This document shows, piece after piece, positions 35,533-46,751 of a DNA stretch of 64,000 nucleotides. Source of the stretch: Burkholderia cepacia GG4 (GTDB lineage: Bacteria; Pseudomonadota; Gammaproteobacteria; Burkholderiales; Burkholderiaceae); contig NC_018513.1 of the NCBI RefSeq assembly GCF_000292915.1, positions 1,364,001 to 1,428,000 on the forward strand, in the 5' to 3' direction. Numbering within the stretch: position 1 is the stretch's first letter; each line of letters begins with the position of its first letter. Under the pieces are notes generated by a model. The model searched no databases. It was not told the DNA's origin and worked only from the letters and a program-made list of their open reading frames with translations. The position numbers and the translations under genes were made by a program.

Positions 35533-36390
35533 TCAGGCGGCAGCGGCGGCGCGCTCGGCGGCTTCGATCGTGTTGATCAGCAGCATCGTGATGGTCATCG
35601 GGCCGACGCCGCCCGGCACCGGCGTGATGTGGCCGGCGACTTCCTTGACGCCCGCGAAGTCGACGTCGCCGCACAGCTTGCCCGCGTCGTCGCGGTTCAT
35701 GCCGACGTCGATCACCGTCGCGCCGGGCTTGACCATCTCGGCCGTCAGGATGTTGCGCTTGCCGACCGCGGCCACCACGATGTCGGCCTGGCGCGTGTGC
35801 GCGGCGAGGTCGCGCGTCTTGCTGTGGCAGATCGTCACGGTCGCGCCGGCTTCGAGCAGCAGCATCGCCATCGGCTTGCCGACGATGTTCGAGCGGCCGA
35901 TCACCACCGCGTTCGCGCCTTGCAGCGGGATGTCGTTTGCTTCGAACATCTTCATCACGCCATACGGCGTGCACGGGCGGAACAGCGGCTTGCCCGTCAT
36001 CAGCGCGCCGGCATTCGCAACGTGAAAGCCGTCGACGTCCTTCTCCGGCGCGATTGCCTCGATCACCTTGTGGCTGTCGATGTGCGCGGGCAGCGGCAGC
36101 TGGACCAGGATGCCGTGGATCTTCGGGTCGCGGTTCAGTTCGTCGATGCGCGCGAGCAGGTCGGCTTCCGACAGCGTGTCCGAGTACGCATCCTTCTGCG
36201 AGAAGAAACCGTTGTCCTCGCACGCCTTGATCTTGTTGCGCACGTAGACTTCGCTCGCCGGGTTCGCGCCGACGAGGATCACCGCGAGGCCGGGCTGGTG
36301 GCCACGCGCGGTCAGCGCGGCGGCGCGTTCGGCGGCCTGCGCGCGCAAGGTCTTCGAGAGGGCGTTGCCGTCGATGAGGAGGGCTGTCAT
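35533..36390 (-). CDS. folD: Bifunctional methylenetetrahydrofolate dehydrogenase/cyclohydrolase
   Basis: Protein of 285 residues, standard FolD length, starting [15 protein letters not shown]. It shows [16 protein letters not shown] with the catalytic lysine, [25 protein letters not shown] for NADP binding, and PGGVGPMTI near the end. It interconverts methylene-, methenyl- and formyl-tetrahydrofolate for purine and formyl-methionine supply. The C-terminus carries a short Ala run (AAERAAAAA). It lies downstream of, and on the same strand as, the FixJ-like regulator, with 240 bases between them. Confidence 0.96.
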   Translation of the reverse strand: MTALLIDGNALSKTLRAQAAERAAALTARGHQPGLAVILVGANPASEVYVRNKIKACEDNGFFSQKDAYSDTLSEADLLARIDELNRDPKIHGILVQLPLPAHIDSHKVIEAIAPEKDVDGFHVANAGALMTGKPLFRPCTPYGVMKMFEANDIPLQGANAVVIGRSNIVGKPMAMLLLEAGATVTICHSKTRDLAAHTRQADIVVAAVGKRNILTAEMVKPGATVIDVGMNRDDAGKLCGDVDFAGVKEVAGHITPVPGGVGPMTITMLLINTIEAAERAAAAA

Positions 36391-36630
36391 GGTGGTGGGT
36401 CCTGCCGGGAAGTTGGAATGCGGGCGTACGACGCGCGAAGCGCCGCAGCAAAACACGCAATTATACCGTTCGCTTGCTGTCGTCCGACAGCGAATACACG
36501 GGAAGCGTCATGGCGGCGGCGCCGGCGCCCCGGGAGGAAGCGCCGGGCCGCGCCGCGCGAGTGGACCGCGTCGCGCGGCGCGGTGGCGCGGCCCGCCCGG
36601 GCGCGATTGCCCGGGGGCCGCGCACAACGT

Positions 36631-37269
36631 TCAGGCCTGCTTCTTCGACAGCGCGAGGCGCAGCAGGTCGGCTACCGTGTTGACGTTGAGCTTTTCCATG
36701 ATGTTGGCGCGGTGCGCCTCGACCGTCTTGATGCTGATCCCGAGATCGTCGGCGATCTGCTTGTTCAGGCGGCCGGCGATGATCCGCTCGAGCACCTGCT
36801 GCTCGCGTGCGGTCAGCTTCGACAGGCGCTCGCTCGCGGCGCGCTGTTCCTGGACGCTCTTGCTTTCGCTTCGGGCCTTGTCGAGCATCCGCTCGACGAG
36901 CTTGCGCAGTTCGGCCTCGTCGAACGGTTTCTCGATAAAGTCCATCGCACCCTTTTTCATCGTCGACACCGCCATCGGCACGTCGCCGTGGCCCGTGACG
37001 AAGATGATCGGCAGCGCGGCGTTGTCGGCGATCAGGCGCTCCTGCAGTTCGAGGCCGCTCATGCCCGACATCCGCACGTCGAGGATCAGGCATGCGATCT
37101 GGCCGGCCTGCTGGGCCGGCTGATAGGCATCGAGGAACTGCTCGGCGCTCGAGAAGCATTGCACGCGATAGCCGTTCGCCTCCAGCAGCCAGCGCAGCGA
37201 GTCCCGTACGGCTTCGTCGTCGTCGACGACGAAGACAGTTTCCTGAGTGGTGGTGACAGGGCTATTCAT
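36631..37269 (-). CDS. FixJ/LuxR-type response regulator
   Basis: Protein of 212 residues. The receiver domain has the acidic pocket VVDDDEA and Asp64 in LILDVRMSGMSG. A LuxR-type helix-turn-helix follows (LTAREQQVLERIIAGRLNKQ and IKTVEAHRANIMEKL). This is the FixJ arrangement. Its start overlaps the stop of the sensor kinase gene by four bases (ATGA), so the two are made together. The pair diverges from aceE, which makes the pyruvate dehydrogenase operon a possible target; that is inference. A FixL/FixJ-like system is known in B. dolosa as a pathogenicity regulator, and this may be its counterpart. Confidence 0.9.
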   Translation of the reverse strand: MNSPVTTTQETVFVVDDDEAVRDSLRWLLEANGYRVQCFSSAEQFLDAYQPAQQAGQIACLILDVRMSGMSGLELQERLIADNAALPIIFVTGHGDVPMAVSTMKKGAMDFIEKPFDEAELRKLVERMLDKARSESKSVQEQRAASERLSKLTAREQQVLERIIAGRLNKQIADDLGISIKTVEAHRANIMEKLNVNTVADLLRLALSKKQA

Positions 37270-39782
37270 AGTTCTCCCGTAACGGTATGTGATGCCGATG
37301 CCTCGCGCCCCCCTTGGCCGAGATCAGCGGGTTCCCCAATGGGCAGGCTGCAGTGGAATGTCGCGCCGGAAATGCGGCCGTCCGGTTCGACATTGTTGAC
37401 CACCCACAGACGCCCCCGATGCGATTCGATGATCGAACGGCAGATGTTCAGCCCCATGCCCATGCCGTCGGACTTGGTGCTGTAAAACGGTTCGAACAGG
37501 CGTTCGGCGGTCGCTTCGTCGACGCCCGGACCCTGGTCGATCACGCGGATGTCGACGAAACCCGCGTCGATGTCGGCGACCACGCGGATCACGCCGTCCG
37601 CGGCCGCCGGCTTCACGTCGGCCATCGCCTCGGCCGCGTTCTTCATCAGGTTCACGAGCACCTGCTCGATCAGCACGGGGTCGACATAAATAATAGGCAT
37701 TCTTGCGAGGATTTCCGTGACGATCCGGATCCTGCGCTTCCTGGCCTCGATTTCGGCGAGCCCGACCGCGTCGGCGACGATGTCCGCGACCCGCGCCGGC
37801 TGGCGTTTCGGCTCGCTGCGCTTCACGAATTCGCGGATCCGCTTGACGATCATCCCCGCGCGCAGCGCCTGCTGCGCGGTCTTTTCCAGCGCGGGCTGCA
37901 GCGTCTCGGGCGTGCCGCGGCCGCTCTTCACGAGCGCGAGCGTGCCCGAGCAGTAGTTGTTGATCGCGGCGAGCGGCTGGTTCAATTCGTGAGCAATCGA
38001 CGACGCCATTTCACCCATCGTCATCAATCGGCTCGTGAACTGCAGCTTCTCTTCCTGCTGGTGCGCGAGTTCCTGCGCCTTCTTGCGGGTCGTGATGTCG
38101 GTCGCGATCTGCATCTGCGCGAGGTGGCCGTCCACCCACTGGATGTACTGGCGGCGCACCTCGAACCACTTCTGGATGCTCTCGACGTACACCTCCTGCG
38201 CGTCGGCGGTGCTGCTCGTCAGCGCGGCGGCCGGCAGGCCCGCGAACGCGTCGACCATGTCGATCGAGTCGGACGAGGCCTGCGCGCGGTCGAAGCCGCC
38301 GCCCGACAGCTCGAGGTGGCCGTCCGGGCGGATCCCGAACAGGTGGCGGTAGTAGCGGTTCGCGAACAGCAGCTCGGCCTCGTCGGCGGCCAGCACCGAC
38401 ACCGCGGCGTCGAGGCTTTCGAGCACCGTCGTGAAGCGTTCGTGTGCGGCCGCGAGTTCCTCGCGTGCGCGCTTCGGCTCGGTGATGTCGGTCATCGACG
38501 ACATCCAGCCGGTCTGGCGCCCGGAGCTGTCGATCAGCGGCGATACGTACAGCCGCGCATGGAACAGCGTGCCGTTCTTGCGCCGCACGCGCAGCTCGAA
38601 GCCCGAGCTCGGCGCCTTGCCGCGCAGCGTCATGTCGAGCTGGCGCTGCATTTCCGGGTACGAGTCGCGCGGCCAGTACGGGAACGGCGCGACCTTGCCG
38701 ACGAGGTCGGTTTCGTCCCAGCCCGTCATCCGGCAGAACGCGGGGTTCACGTGCGTGATGCGGCCGTGCATGTCGAGTACGCGCATGCCGATCAGCACCG
38801 AGTTTTCCATCGCGCGGCGGAAGAACGCTTCCGCGTACAGCGCCTGCTGCGCCTCGAAGCGCTGGCGCGTGTGCTTCCACAGGCTCCAGAGGCTCCACAG
38901 CACGAAGCACGACAGGCCGGCCACGAGCCACACGAGCGTGTTGTTGGTCAGGTTCGTGAGCTGCGGGAACGCGTACACGCGCACCGTCAGCCCCTGGCCG
39001 GGCGGATCGAGCGGCAGGTCGTAGTGGGAGTCGCGCGGCAGGCGCGGGCGCGTCGACGTCGACGACAGCTCACGGTTGTTCGAGTCGGTGATCGAGATCT
39101 TGTACTTCGACGACAGCTCCTGCGGGATGTCGTGCTTCAGGATCCCTTCGACCGAGAACACCGCGGCGATCGAGCCGAGATATTCGCGGTCGCCGCGCAT
39201 CACGGGCGTCTGCAGCGTGATGAAGCCGTTGCCGAAGTCGTCGTAGATCAGCGGCGAATAGGCCTGGCGGCGCGTGCTGCGCGCTTCGTCGTAGGCGCCG
39301 CGCACGGCGTCCTGCAACTGCGCGTCGCCGGGCTTCGCGAGCCGCTGGCCGAGCAGCGGCGGATGCACGGTCGGCCAGCGCTGCACGCCGGGCGCGGTGT
39401 ACCAGTTCAGATAGAGGATTTCCGGATGCGTCTGCATCACGTCGGCGACGGCCATCTGGAACGCGTTCTGGTCGAGGCGGCCGGACGCGAGATCGCGCGA
39501 CAGCGCCTGCAACTGTTCCTGTGCGCCCGTCATCGACAGGCGGATCTGCTGCTGCGCCCATGCGACGTTACGGAACAGGGTGTCTTCCTGCTGCTGCTGC
39601 TCGCGGCGATTGAGGCTCCATAGAATCAGGCTCATCACCACGAGGAACACGAGGATCGACAGCAGGGGCGTCAGCAAATAGGAATTGGACCACCACGGTC
39701 CGTGGTGCCAACGGGACGGCTGCGACTCCGCCGGCGGGCCCGACGGTCGCGCCGAGCGTGCGAAAAGCCGATCGGTCAACAT
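37266..39782 (-). CDS. FixL-like membrane sensor histidine kinase with PAS domains
   Basis: Protein of 838 residues. Membrane helix 1 is at about 34-55 (YLLTPLLSILVFLVVMSLIL) and helix 2 at about 277-297, enclosing a periplasmic sensing domain of about 220 residues. Two cytoplasmic PAS regions follow (NPAFCRMTGWDE near 350; a second near 470-560). The H-box MTMGEMASSIAHELNQPLAA has His598, and the ATPase has NLMKNAAEAM and GMGMGLNICRS. The kinase core is FixL-like. The PAS segment corresponding to the FixL heme histidine (RHDxY) reads PRDSY, so heme-based oxygen sensing is unlikely. The signal is unknown. Confidence 0.88.
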   Translation of the reverse strand: MLTDRLFARSARPSGPPAESQPSRWHHGPWWSNSYLLTPLLSILVFLVVMSLILWSLNRREQQQQEDTLFRNVAWAQQQIRLSMTGAQEQLQALSRDLASGRLDQNAFQMAVADVMQTHPEILYLNWYTAPGVQRWPTVHPPLLGQRLAKPGDAQLQDAVRGAYDEARSTRRQAYSPLIYDDFGNGFITLQTPVMRGDREYLGSIAAVFSVEGILKHDIPQELSSKYKISITDSNNRELSSTSTRPRLPRDSHYDLPLDPPGQGLTVRVYAFPQLTNLTNNTLVWLVAGLSCFVLWSLWSLWKHTRQRFEAQQALYAEAFFRRAMENSVLIGMRVLDMHGRITHVNPAFCRMTGWDETDLVGKVAPFPYWPRDSYPEMQRQLDMTLRGKAPSSGFELRVRRKNGTLFHARLYVSPLIDSSGRQTGWMSSMTDITEPKRAREELAAAHERFTTVLESLDAAVSVLAADEAELLFANRYYRHLFGIRPDGHLELSGGGFDRAQASSDSIDMVDAFAGLPAAALTSSTADAQEVYVESIQKWFEVRRQYIQWVDGHLAQMQIATDITTRKKAQELAHQQEEKLQFTSRLMTMGEMASSIAHELNQPLAAINNYCSGTLALVKSGRGTPETLQPALEKTAQQALRAGMIVKRIREFVKRSEPKRQPARVADIVADAVGLAEIEARKRRIRIVTEILARMPIIYVDPVLIEQVLVNLMKNAAEAMADVKPAAADGVIRVVADIDAGFVDIRVIDQGPGVDEATAERLFEPFYSTKSDGMGMGLNICRSIIESHRGRLWVVNNVEPDGRISGATFHCSLPIGEPADLGQGGREASASHTVTGEL

Positions 39783-39943
39783 GGCAGGATTGTAGCGCAG
39801 CGCAATACATGGAAAACCTATACCGGATATGTTGAACGGAAACGAATTTGTCGCGGCGGCGCGCGCCGCAGACGCCCGAAATATGGGTGCAGCGCAGCAA
39901 TATTTCGCATTACGAGAAAAGATCTCATAATTCGAAAATTCTG

Positions 39944-39973
39944 TTGCGCACGGCCAGCCACGCTCATTACAAT
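39944..39973 (+). promoter_or_regulatory. Candidate sigma-70 promoter of the pyruvate dehydrogenase operon
   Basis: TTGCGC, 18-base spacer, TACAAT, about 83 bases before aceE. The region just upstream (39900-39945) is unusually AT-rich for this genome and contains short dyads (AATTCGAAAATT). Confidence 0.5.
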
Positions 39974-40055
39974 CCGCTGGAGCTTGCCCGCAGCCCGCCG
40001 CGTCGCGTCGTCTGCACCAGAGCGATCCTCACATTCCAGGACCCAGGAGACGAGA

Positions 40056-42752
40056 ATGTCCGCTGTACCGAACGAAGTGATGAAATTTGTCGCCGCCGAA
40101 CGTGACGACGACCCGCAAGAAACCGTTGAATGGCTCGAGTCGCTCGACGGCGTGATCTCCTCCGTGGGCACCGGCCGCGCGCACTACCTGATCGAAAAGC
40201 AGATCGAATTCGCGCGCATTCACGGCGAACACCTGCCGTTCTCCGCCAACACCCCGTACATCAACACGATTCCCGTTGCCGCCCAGGCGAAGATCCCGGG
40301 CGACCAGGACATCGAGCACCGCATCCGTTCGTACACGCGCTGGAACGCGCTGGCGATGGTGCTGCGCGCCGGCAAGGACACGAACGTCGGCGGCCACATC
40401 GCATCGTTCGCATCGGCCGCGACGCTCTACGACGTCGGCTACAACCACTTCTGGCACGCGGCGTCCGACCAGCACGGCGGCGATCTCGTGTTCGTGCAGG
40501 GCCATTCGTCGCCGGGCGTGTACTCGCGCGCGTTCCTGCTCGGCCGCCTGAAGGAAGACCAGCTCGACAACTTCCGCCAGGAAGTCGACGGCAAGGGTAT
40601 TTCGTCGTACCCGCACCCGTGGCTGATGCCGGACTTCTGGCAGTTCCCGACCGTGTCGATGGGTCTCGGCCCGATCATGGCGATCTACCAGGCGCGCTTC
40701 ATGAAGTACCTGGAGGCGCGCGGCATCACGAAGACGGAAGGCCGCAAGGTGTGGGCATTCCTCGGCGACGGCGAGACGGACGAACCGGAATCGCTCGGCG
40801 CGATCGGGATGGCGAGCCGCGAGAAGCTCGACAACCTCGTGTTCGTGATCAACTGCAACCTGCAGCGTCTCGACGGCCCGGTGCGCGGCAACGGCAAGAT
40901 CATCCAGGAACTCGAATCGGAATTCCGCGGCGCCGGCTGGAACGTGATCAAGGTCATCTGGGGCAGCCGCTGGGATGCGCTGTTCGCACGCGACAAGTCG
41001 GGCGCGCTGATGCGCCGCATGATGGAAGTCGTCGACGGCGAATACCAGACGTACAAGTCGGAGTCGGGCGCGTTCGTGCGCGAGCACTTCTTCAACACGC
41101 CTGAACTGAAGGCGCTCGTCGCCGACTGGTCGGACGACGACATCTGGGCGCTGAACCGCGGCGGCCACGATCCGCACAAGATCTACGCGGCGTTCCACGA
41201 AGCCAGCAACACGAAGGGCGCGCCGACCGTCATCCTCGCGAAGACCATCAAGGGCTACGGGATGGGCGAGTCGGGTCAGGCGATGAACATCACGCACCAG
41301 CAGAAGAAGCTGCCGGTCGAGCAACTGAAGAAGTTCCGCGACCAGTTCCGCCTGCCGATCACCGACGAACAGATCGCCGACGTGCCGTACCTGAAGTTCG
41401 AGGAAGGCTCGAAGGAACTCGAATACATGCGCAAGCAGCGCATGGACCTCGGCGGCTATCTGCCGCACCGCCGCGAGAAGGCGACGTCGCTGCCGGTGCC
41501 GGCGCTCGATGCATTCGAGCCGCTGCTGAAGGGCACGGGCGAAGGCCGCGAGATCTCGACGACGATGGCGTTCGTGCGGATCCTGAATATCCTGCTGAAG
41601 GACAAGGCGCTCGGCAAGCGCGTCGTGCCGATCGTCCCGGACGAATCGCGCACGTTCGGCATGGAAGGCCTGTTCCGCCAGATCGGTATCTGGAACCAGC
41701 AGGGCCAGAAGTACGTGCCGGAAGATTCCGACCAGCTGATGTTCTACAAGGAATCGGAAACCGGCCAGATCCTGCAGGAAGGCATCAACGAAGCGGGCGG
41801 CATGTGCGACTGGATCGCGGCGGCGACGTCGTACTCGACGCACGGCGAGATCATGGTGCCGTTCTACATCTTCTACTCGATGTTCGGCTTCCAGCGGATC
41901 GGCGACCTGGCATGGGCCGCGGGTGACATGCGTTCGCGCGGCTTCCTGCTCGGCGGTACCGCGGGCCGTACGACGCTGAACGGCGAAGGCCTGCAGCACG
42001 AAGACGGCCACTCGCTCCTGTGGGCGGCATCGGTGCCGAACTGCGTGAGCTACGACCCGACGTTCGGTTACGAACTCGCGGTGATCATCCAGGACGGTCT
42101 GCGCCGCATGGTGCAGGACCAGGAAGACGTGTACTACTACATCACGGTGATGAACGAGAACTACGAGCACCCGGCGATTCCGCAGGGCGAGCACGTGGCG
42201 GCCGACATCATCAAGGGCATGTACGCGTTCAAGAAGGCCGACGCCGACAAGAAGGCGCCGCGCGTGCAACTGCTCGGCGCGGGCACGATCTTCAACGAAG
42301 TGATCGCTGCCGCCGACCTGCTGAAGAACGACTGGGGCGTCGCGGCCGATCTGTGGAGCGTGCCGAGCTTCACCGAACTCGCGCGTGAAGGCCACGAAGT
42401 CGAGCGCTGGAACCTGCTCCATCCGAGCGAGGAGCGTCGCCTGTCGCACGTGCAGAAGTGCCTCAAGGACACGCAGGGCCCGGTCATCGCATCGACCGAC
42501 TACGTCCGTGCGCTGGTCGACCAGATCCGCGGCCAGATCGATCGCCGCTTCGTCGTGCTGGGTACGGACGGCTTCGGTCGCTCGGATACCCGCGAGAAGC
42601 TGCGTCACTTCTTCGAAGTCGACCGTCACTGGGTCACCGTCGCCGCGCTGAACGCGCTGGCCGACGAAGGCACGATCGAGCGCAAGGTGGTCGCGGACGC
42701 GATCGCCAAGTACAACCTCGATCCGTCCAAGCCCAACCCGATGACCGTTTAA
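40056..42752 (+). CDS. aceE: Pyruvate dehydrogenase E1 component, homodimeric type
   Basis: Protein of 898 residues, typical for the single-chain E1. It starts [19 protein letters not shown] after a CAGGAGACGAGA element. It shows [31 protein letters not shown], and the thiamine diphosphate motif [10 protein letters not shown] running to [19 protein letters not shown]. It decarboxylates pyruvate and passes the acetyl group to the lipoyl domains of E2. It is first gene of aceE-aceF-lpdA and diverges from a two-component system. Confidence 0.98.
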   Translation: MSAVPNEVMKFVAAERDDDPQETVEWLESLDGVISSVGTGRAHYLIEKQIEFARIHGEHLPFSANTPYINTIPVAAQAKIPGDQDIEHRIRSYTRWNALAMVLRAGKDTNVGGHIASFASAATLYDVGYNHFWHAASDQHGGDLVFVQGHSSPGVYSRAFLLGRLKEDQLDNFRQEVDGKGISSYPHPWLMPDFWQFPTVSMGLGPIMAIYQARFMKYLEARGITKTEGRKVWAFLGDGETDEPESLGAIGMASREKLDNLVFVINCNLQRLDGPVRGNGKIIQELESEFRGAGWNVIKVIWGSRWDALFARDKSGALMRRMMEVVDGEYQTYKSESGAFVREHFFNTPELKALVADWSDDDIWALNRGGHDPHKIYAAFHEASNTKGAPTVILAKTIKGYGMGESGQAMNITHQQKKLPVEQLKKFRDQFRLPITDEQIADVPYLKFEEGSKELEYMRKQRMDLGGYLPHRREKATSLPVPALDAFEPLLKGTGEGREISTTMAFVRILNILLKDKALGKRVVPIVPDESRTFGMEGLFRQIGIWNQQGQKYVPEDSDQLMFYKESETGQILQEGINEAGGMCDWIAAATSYSTHGEIMVPFYIFYSMFGFQRIGDLAWAAGDMRSRGFLLGGTAGRTTLNGEGLQHEDGHSLLWAASVPNCVSYDPTFGYELAVIIQDGLRRMVQDQEDVYYYITVMNENYEHPAIPQGEHVAADIIKGMYAFKKADADKKAPRVQLLGAGTIFNEVIAAADLLKNDWGVAADLWSVPSFTELAREGHEVERWNLLHPSEERRLSHVQKCLKDTQGPVIASTDYVRALVDQIRGQIDRRFVVLGTDGFGRSDTREKLRHFFEVDRHWVTVAALNALADEGTIERKVVADAIAKYNLDPSKPNPMTV

Positions 42753-42822
42753 CGCACACGCGCCGTGTGATGCCGCGCGCCGCTTCCGGGAGGGGCGCGC
42801 GCGGCCATGGAGACACAAAAAG

Positions 42823-44499
42823 ATGAGTCAAGCGATCGAAGTGAAGGTGCCGGATATCGGCGATTACAAGGACGTGCCCGTCATCGAGGTGCTCGTCAAG
42901 GTGGGTGACACGGTCGAGCCCGAGCAGTCGCTCGTTACGCTCGAGTCGGACAAGGCGACGATGGACGTCCCGAGCCCGGCAGCCGGCACGGTCAAGGAAG
43001 TGAAGATCAAGGTCGGCGATTCCGTGTCGGAAGGCTCGCTGATCATCCTGCTCGACGGCGGCGCCGCGGCGCAGGTGAACGGCGCGGCCGCGCCGGCAGC
43101 AGCCCCGGCTCCGGCGGCAGCGCCGGCGCCGGTTGCCGCAGCACCGGCTGCCGCAGCACCGGCTGCCGCAGCAACGGCTGCCGCTCCCGCTGCATCGGGC
43201 GGCACGCTCGAGGTCAAGGTGCCCGACATCGGCGACTACAAGGACGTCCCGGTGATCGAGATCGGCGTGAAGGTCGGCGACACGGTCGAGAAGGAGCAGT
43301 CGCTCGTCACGCTCGAGTCGGACAAGGCGACGATGGACGTGCCGAGCCCGGCCGCCGGCGTCGTGAAGGAAATCAAGGTCAAGGTGGGCGACTCGGTGTC
43401 GGAAGGCACGCTGATCGTGTTGCTCGACGCCGTCGGTGCACCGGCTGCTGCCGCACCGCAGGCAAGCGCACCGGCTCCGGCCGCTGCTGCGCCGGCTCCG
43501 GCTGCCGCGCCGGCACCCGCGCAGGCTGCACCGGCTCCGGCTGCCGCCGCGCCGGCTGCCGCGTCGTCGGGCGAGTACCGCGCGAGCCACGCATCGCCGT
43601 CGGTGCGCAAGTTCGCGCGCGAACTCGGCGTCGAGGTCGCACGCGTGCAGGGTACCGGTCCGAAGGGCCGTATCACGAAGGAAGACGTCACCGGCTTCGT
43701 GAAGGGCGTGATGACGGGCCAGCGCGCAGCGCCGGCCGCTGCAGCCGCGCCGGCAGGCGGTGGCGAGCTGAACCTGCTGCCGTGGCCGAAGGTCGACTTC
43801 TCGAAGTTTGGCCCGTTCGAGGCGAAGCCGCTGTCGCGCATCAAGAAGATCTCGGGCGCGAACCTGCATCGCAACTGGGTGATGATCCCGCACGTCACGA
43901 ACAACGACGAAGCGGACATCACCGAGCTCGAAGCACTGCGCGTGCAGCTGAACAAGGAGCACGAGAAGGCGGGCGTGAAGTTCACGATGCTCGCGTTCGT
44001 GATCAAGGCGGTCGTCGCGGCGCTGAAGAAGTTCCCGACCTTCAATGCGAGCCTCGACGGCGACAACCTGGTGTTCAAGCAGTACTACCACGTCGGTTTC
44101 GCCGCCGACACGCCGAACGGTCTCGTCGTGCCGGTGATCCGCGATGCGGACAAGAAGGGGCTCGTCGACATCGCGAAGGAAATGGCCGAGTTGTCGAAGG
44201 CCGCGCGCGACGGCAAGCTGAAGCCGGACCAGATGCAGGGCGGCTGCTTCTCGATCTCGTCGCTCGGCGGGATCGGCGGCACCAACTTCACGCCGATCAT
44301 CAACGCGCCGGAAGTCGCAATCCTCGGGTTGTCGCGCGGCCAGATGAAGCCGGTGTGGGACGGCAAGCAGTTCGTGCCGCGTCTGACGCTGCCGCTGTCG
44401 CTGTCGTATGACCATCGCGTCATCGATGGCGCGGAAGCCGCGCGGTTCAATGCGTATCTCGGCGCGTTGCTTGCCGATTTCCGTCGCATCATTCTTTGA
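42823..44499 (+). CDS. aceF: Dihydrolipoyllysine acetyltransferase (E2) with two lipoyl domains
   Basis: Protein of 558 residues. Two lipoyl domains (about 3-76 and 126-199) each carry the lipoylation motif [12 protein letters not shown]. Ala/Pro-rich linkers separate them and lead to the E1/E3-binding domain (about 250-290, [14 protein letters not shown]). The catalytic domain ends with [17 protein letters not shown], containing the active-site His. It takes acetyl groups from E1 and gives them to CoA. The two lipoyl units are almost identical, suggesting duplication. It starts 70 bases after aceE. Confidence 0.97.
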   Translation: MSQAIEVKVPDIGDYKDVPVIEVLVKVGDTVEPEQSLVTLESDKATMDVPSPAAGTVKEVKIKVGDSVSEGSLIILLDGGAAAQVNGAAAPAAAPAPAAAPAPVAAAPAAAAPAAAATAAAPAASGGTLEVKVPDIGDYKDVPVIEIGVKVGDTVEKEQSLVTLESDKATMDVPSPAAGVVKEIKVKVGDSVSEGTLIVLLDAVGAPAAAAPQASAPAPAAAAPAPAAAPAPAQAAPAPAAAAPAAASSGEYRASHASPSVRKFARELGVEVARVQGTGPKGRITKEDVTGFVKGVMTGQRAAPAAAAAPAGGGELNLLPWPKVDFSKFGPFEAKPLSRIKKISGANLHRNWVMIPHVTNNDEADITELEALRVQLNKEHEKAGVKFTMLAFVIKAVVAALKKFPTFNASLDGDNLVFKQYYHVGFAADTPNGLVVPVIRDADKKGLVDIAKEMAELSKAARDGKLKPDQMQGGCFSISSLGGIGGTNFTPIINAPEVAILGLSRGQMKPVWDGKQFVPRLTLPLSLSYDHRVIDGAEAARFNAYLGALLADFRRIIL

Positions 44500-44579
44500 T
44501 GAGCGGGGAGGGTGCTCGCGGGGGCGTGGGTTTTTTGTTGGTTTTCCACGCCCTGTCGTTGAACCTGTTTCGCTAACGG

Positions 44580-44680
44580 TCTATTAGCGTCGCCCCTGCG
44601 CGGGGCGGCGGTCACTTTTCTTTGTCTTCCAAAGAAAAGTAACCAAAAGAAAGGCGCGTCCTTGGGCGGACAGCAAAGGT
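44580..44680. repeat. Burkholderia-type intergenic hairpin repeat inside the pdh operon
   Basis: The stretch holds GCCCCTGCGCGGGGC, then the 11-base arms ACTTTTCTTTG (44614-44624) and CAAAGAAAAGT (44630-44640) around a 5-base loop, then [19 protein letters not shown] recognise this CTTTTCTTTG/CAAAGAAAAGTAACC core as a sequence found between genes in many Burkholderia and Ralstonia genomes. It has no coding potential. It lies between aceF and lpdA and could fold in their shared mRNA. Confidence 0.7.
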
Positions 44681-44779
44681 GGTTCTGCCCAAATTCCCGT
44701 TCTTTTGTCCGGCCGTAGTCTCGGGGTCAATCGCGGGTCTCTCCCTCTCTGTCTGCAGCTAATCAAGAAGGGGACAGTA

Positions 44780-46549
44780 ATGAGTCTCATCGAAGTCAAG
44801 GTTCCGGATATCGGCGATTTCAGCGGCGTCGATGTCATCGAAGTCAACGTGAAGCCGGGCGACGTGATCGAAAAAGAGCAAACGCTCATCACGCTCGAAT
44901 CGGACAAAGCATCCATGGAAGTGCCCAGCGACGTCGCCGGCACGGTCAAGGAAATCAAGGTCAAGGCCGGCGAGAAAGTCTCGCAAGGCACCGTGATCGC
45001 CATCGTCGAAGCCTCGGCAGGCGCAGCCGCGCCCGCGAAAGCAGCCGAACCCGCGAAGGCCGCAGCACCGGCTCCGGCCGCCGCGCCCGCCGCCGCCCCG
45101 GCCGCCGCTCCGCAAGCAGGCAGCTACAGCGGCTCCGCCGACATCGAATGCGACATGCTCGTGCTCGGCGCCGGCCCCGGCGGCTACTCGGCCGCATTCC
45201 GCGCCGCCGACCTCGGCATGAAGACGGTGCTCGTCGAACGCTACTCGACACTCGGCGGCGTCTGCCTGAACGTCGGCTGCATTCCGTCGAAGGCGCTGCT
45301 GCACACCGCGCTCGTCATCGACGAAGCCGCGGCGCTCGCGTCGCACGGCATCTCGTTCGGCAAGCCGGAAGTCGATCTCGACAAGCTGCGCGACTTCAAG
45401 GGCGGCGTCGTCAAGAAGCTGACGACGGGCCTCGCCGGCATGGCGAAGGCGCGCAAGGTCGAAGTGGTCACCGGCGTCGGCGCGTTCGTCGATCCGTATC
45501 ACATGGAAGTGCAGGGCGAAAACGGCAAGAAGGTCGTCAAGTTCAAGCAGGCGATCATCGCCGCGGGCTCGCAGGCCGTGAAGCTGCCGTTCATGCCTGA
45601 GGACCCGCGCGTCGTCGATTCGACGGGCGCACTCGAACTGCGCCAGTTGCCGAAGCGGATGCTCGTGATCGGCGGCGGCATCATCGGCCTCGAAATGGCG
45701 ACGGTGTATGCGACGCTCGGCGCCGAGATCGACGTCGTCGAAATGATGGACGGCCTGATGATGGGCGCGGACCGCGATCTCGTGAAGGTCTGGGAAAAGT
45801 ACAACGCGAAGCGCTTCGGCAACGTGATGCTGAAGACCAAGACGGTCGGCGCGGAAGCGAAGGAAGACGGCATCTACGTGAAGTTCGAGGGCGAGAAGGC
45901 GCCGGCGGAAGCGCAGCGCTACGACCTCGTGCTCGTCGCGGTGGGTCGCAGCCCGAACGGCAAGAAGATCGGCGCCGACAAGGCCGGCGTCGCCGTCACC
46001 GACCGCGGCTTCATCGACGTCGACAAGCAAATGCGCACGAACGTCCCGCACATCTTCGCGATCGGCGACGTCGTCGGCCAGCCGATGCTCGCACACAAGG
46101 CCGTGCATGAAGGCCACGTCGCAGCGGAAGCCGCGCACGGCGAGAAGGCGTACTTCGACGCGCTGCAGATCCCGTCGGTGGCCTATACGGATCCGGAAGT
46201 GGCGTGGGCCGGCAAGACGGAAGACCAGTGCAAGGCCGAAGGCATCAAGTACGGCAAGGCCGTGTTCCCGTGGGCCGCATCGGGCCGCGCGATCGCGAAC
46301 GGCCGCGACGAAGGCTTCACGAAACTGATCTTCGACGAGGAAACCCATCGCGTGATCGGCGGCGGGATCGTCGGCCTGAACGCGGGCGACCTGATCAGCG
46401 AAGTGTGTCTCGCCGTCGAGATGGGCGCGGACGCGGAAGACATCGGCAAGACGATCCATCCGCACCCGACGCTCGGCGAATCGGTCGGCATGGCCGCCGA
46501 ACTGTACGAAGGCGTCTGTACCGACCTGCCGCCGCAACGCAAGAAGTAA
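44780..46549 (+). CDS. lpdA: Dihydrolipoyl dehydrogenase (E3) with N-terminal lipoyl domain
   Basis: Protein of 589 residues. A lipoyl domain (about 2-76, [12 protein letters not shown]) and an Ala/Pro linker (about 85-118) precede the flavoprotein part. That part has [18 protein letters not shown] (FAD), the redox disulfide in [32 protein letters not shown] (NAD), and HPHPTLGE with the catalytic His-Glu pair. The N-terminal lipoyl fusion is typical of Neisseria, Ralstonia and Burkholderia E3. It reoxidises dihydrolipoyl groups of E2. It lies 280 bases after aceF, separated by the hairpin repeat, with AGAAGGGGACAG before the ATG. Confidence 0.97.
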   Translation: MSLIEVKVPDIGDFSGVDVIEVNVKPGDVIEKEQTLITLESDKASMEVPSDVAGTVKEIKVKAGEKVSQGTVIAIVEASAGAAAPAKAAEPAKAAAPAPAAAPAAAPAAAPQAGSYSGSADIECDMLVLGAGPGGYSAAFRAADLGMKTVLVERYSTLGGVCLNVGCIPSKALLHTALVIDEAAALASHGISFGKPEVDLDKLRDFKGGVVKKLTTGLAGMAKARKVEVVTGVGAFVDPYHMEVQGENGKKVVKFKQAIIAAGSQAVKLPFMPEDPRVVDSTGALELRQLPKRMLVIGGGIIGLEMATVYATLGAEIDVVEMMDGLMMGADRDLVKVWEKYNAKRFGNVMLKTKTVGAEAKEDGIYVKFEGEKAPAEAQRYDLVLVAVGRSPNGKKIGADKAGVAVTDRGFIDVDKQMRTNVPHIFAIGDVVGQPMLAHKAVHEGHVAAEAAHGEKAYFDALQIPSVAYTDPEVAWAGKTEDQCKAEGIKYGKAVFPWAASGRAIANGRDEGFTKLIFDEETHRVIGGGIVGLNAGDLISEVCLAVEMGADAEDIGKTIHPHPTLGESVGMAAELYEGVCTDLPPQRKK

Positions 46550-46583
46550 CGCGACCGGCATGGCCGGCCTCGCGCCGGCCACG

Positions 46584-46627
46584 AAAAACGCCGCCGCCCG
46601 GGAATCCGGACGGCGGCGTTTTCTTTT
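46584..46627 (+). terminator. Intrinsic terminator of the pdh operon
   Basis: Stem ACGCCGCCG/CGGCGGCGT around a GC-rich loop, followed by TTTTCTTTT. It starts 35 bases after the lpdA stop. Confidence 0.85.
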
Positions 46628-46708
46628 GCCCGCGACCGGCGGCTACCCACTGCCGTGCAGCGCCGACGGGCGACGACCGGATGCGCGCGCGTTCCGGCGC
46701 CGGAAACG

Positions 46709-46735
46709 AAAAAGCCGCGCAGTGCGCGGCTTTTT
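46709..46735 (-). terminator. Terminator of the phasin gene (bidirectional)
   Basis: AAAAAGCCGCGC-AGT-GCGCGGCTTTTT is symmetrical, giving a T run on both strands. It lies 16 bases past the phasin stop. Confidence 0.85.
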
Positions 46736-46751
46736 CAGGAGCAGGGGACGC

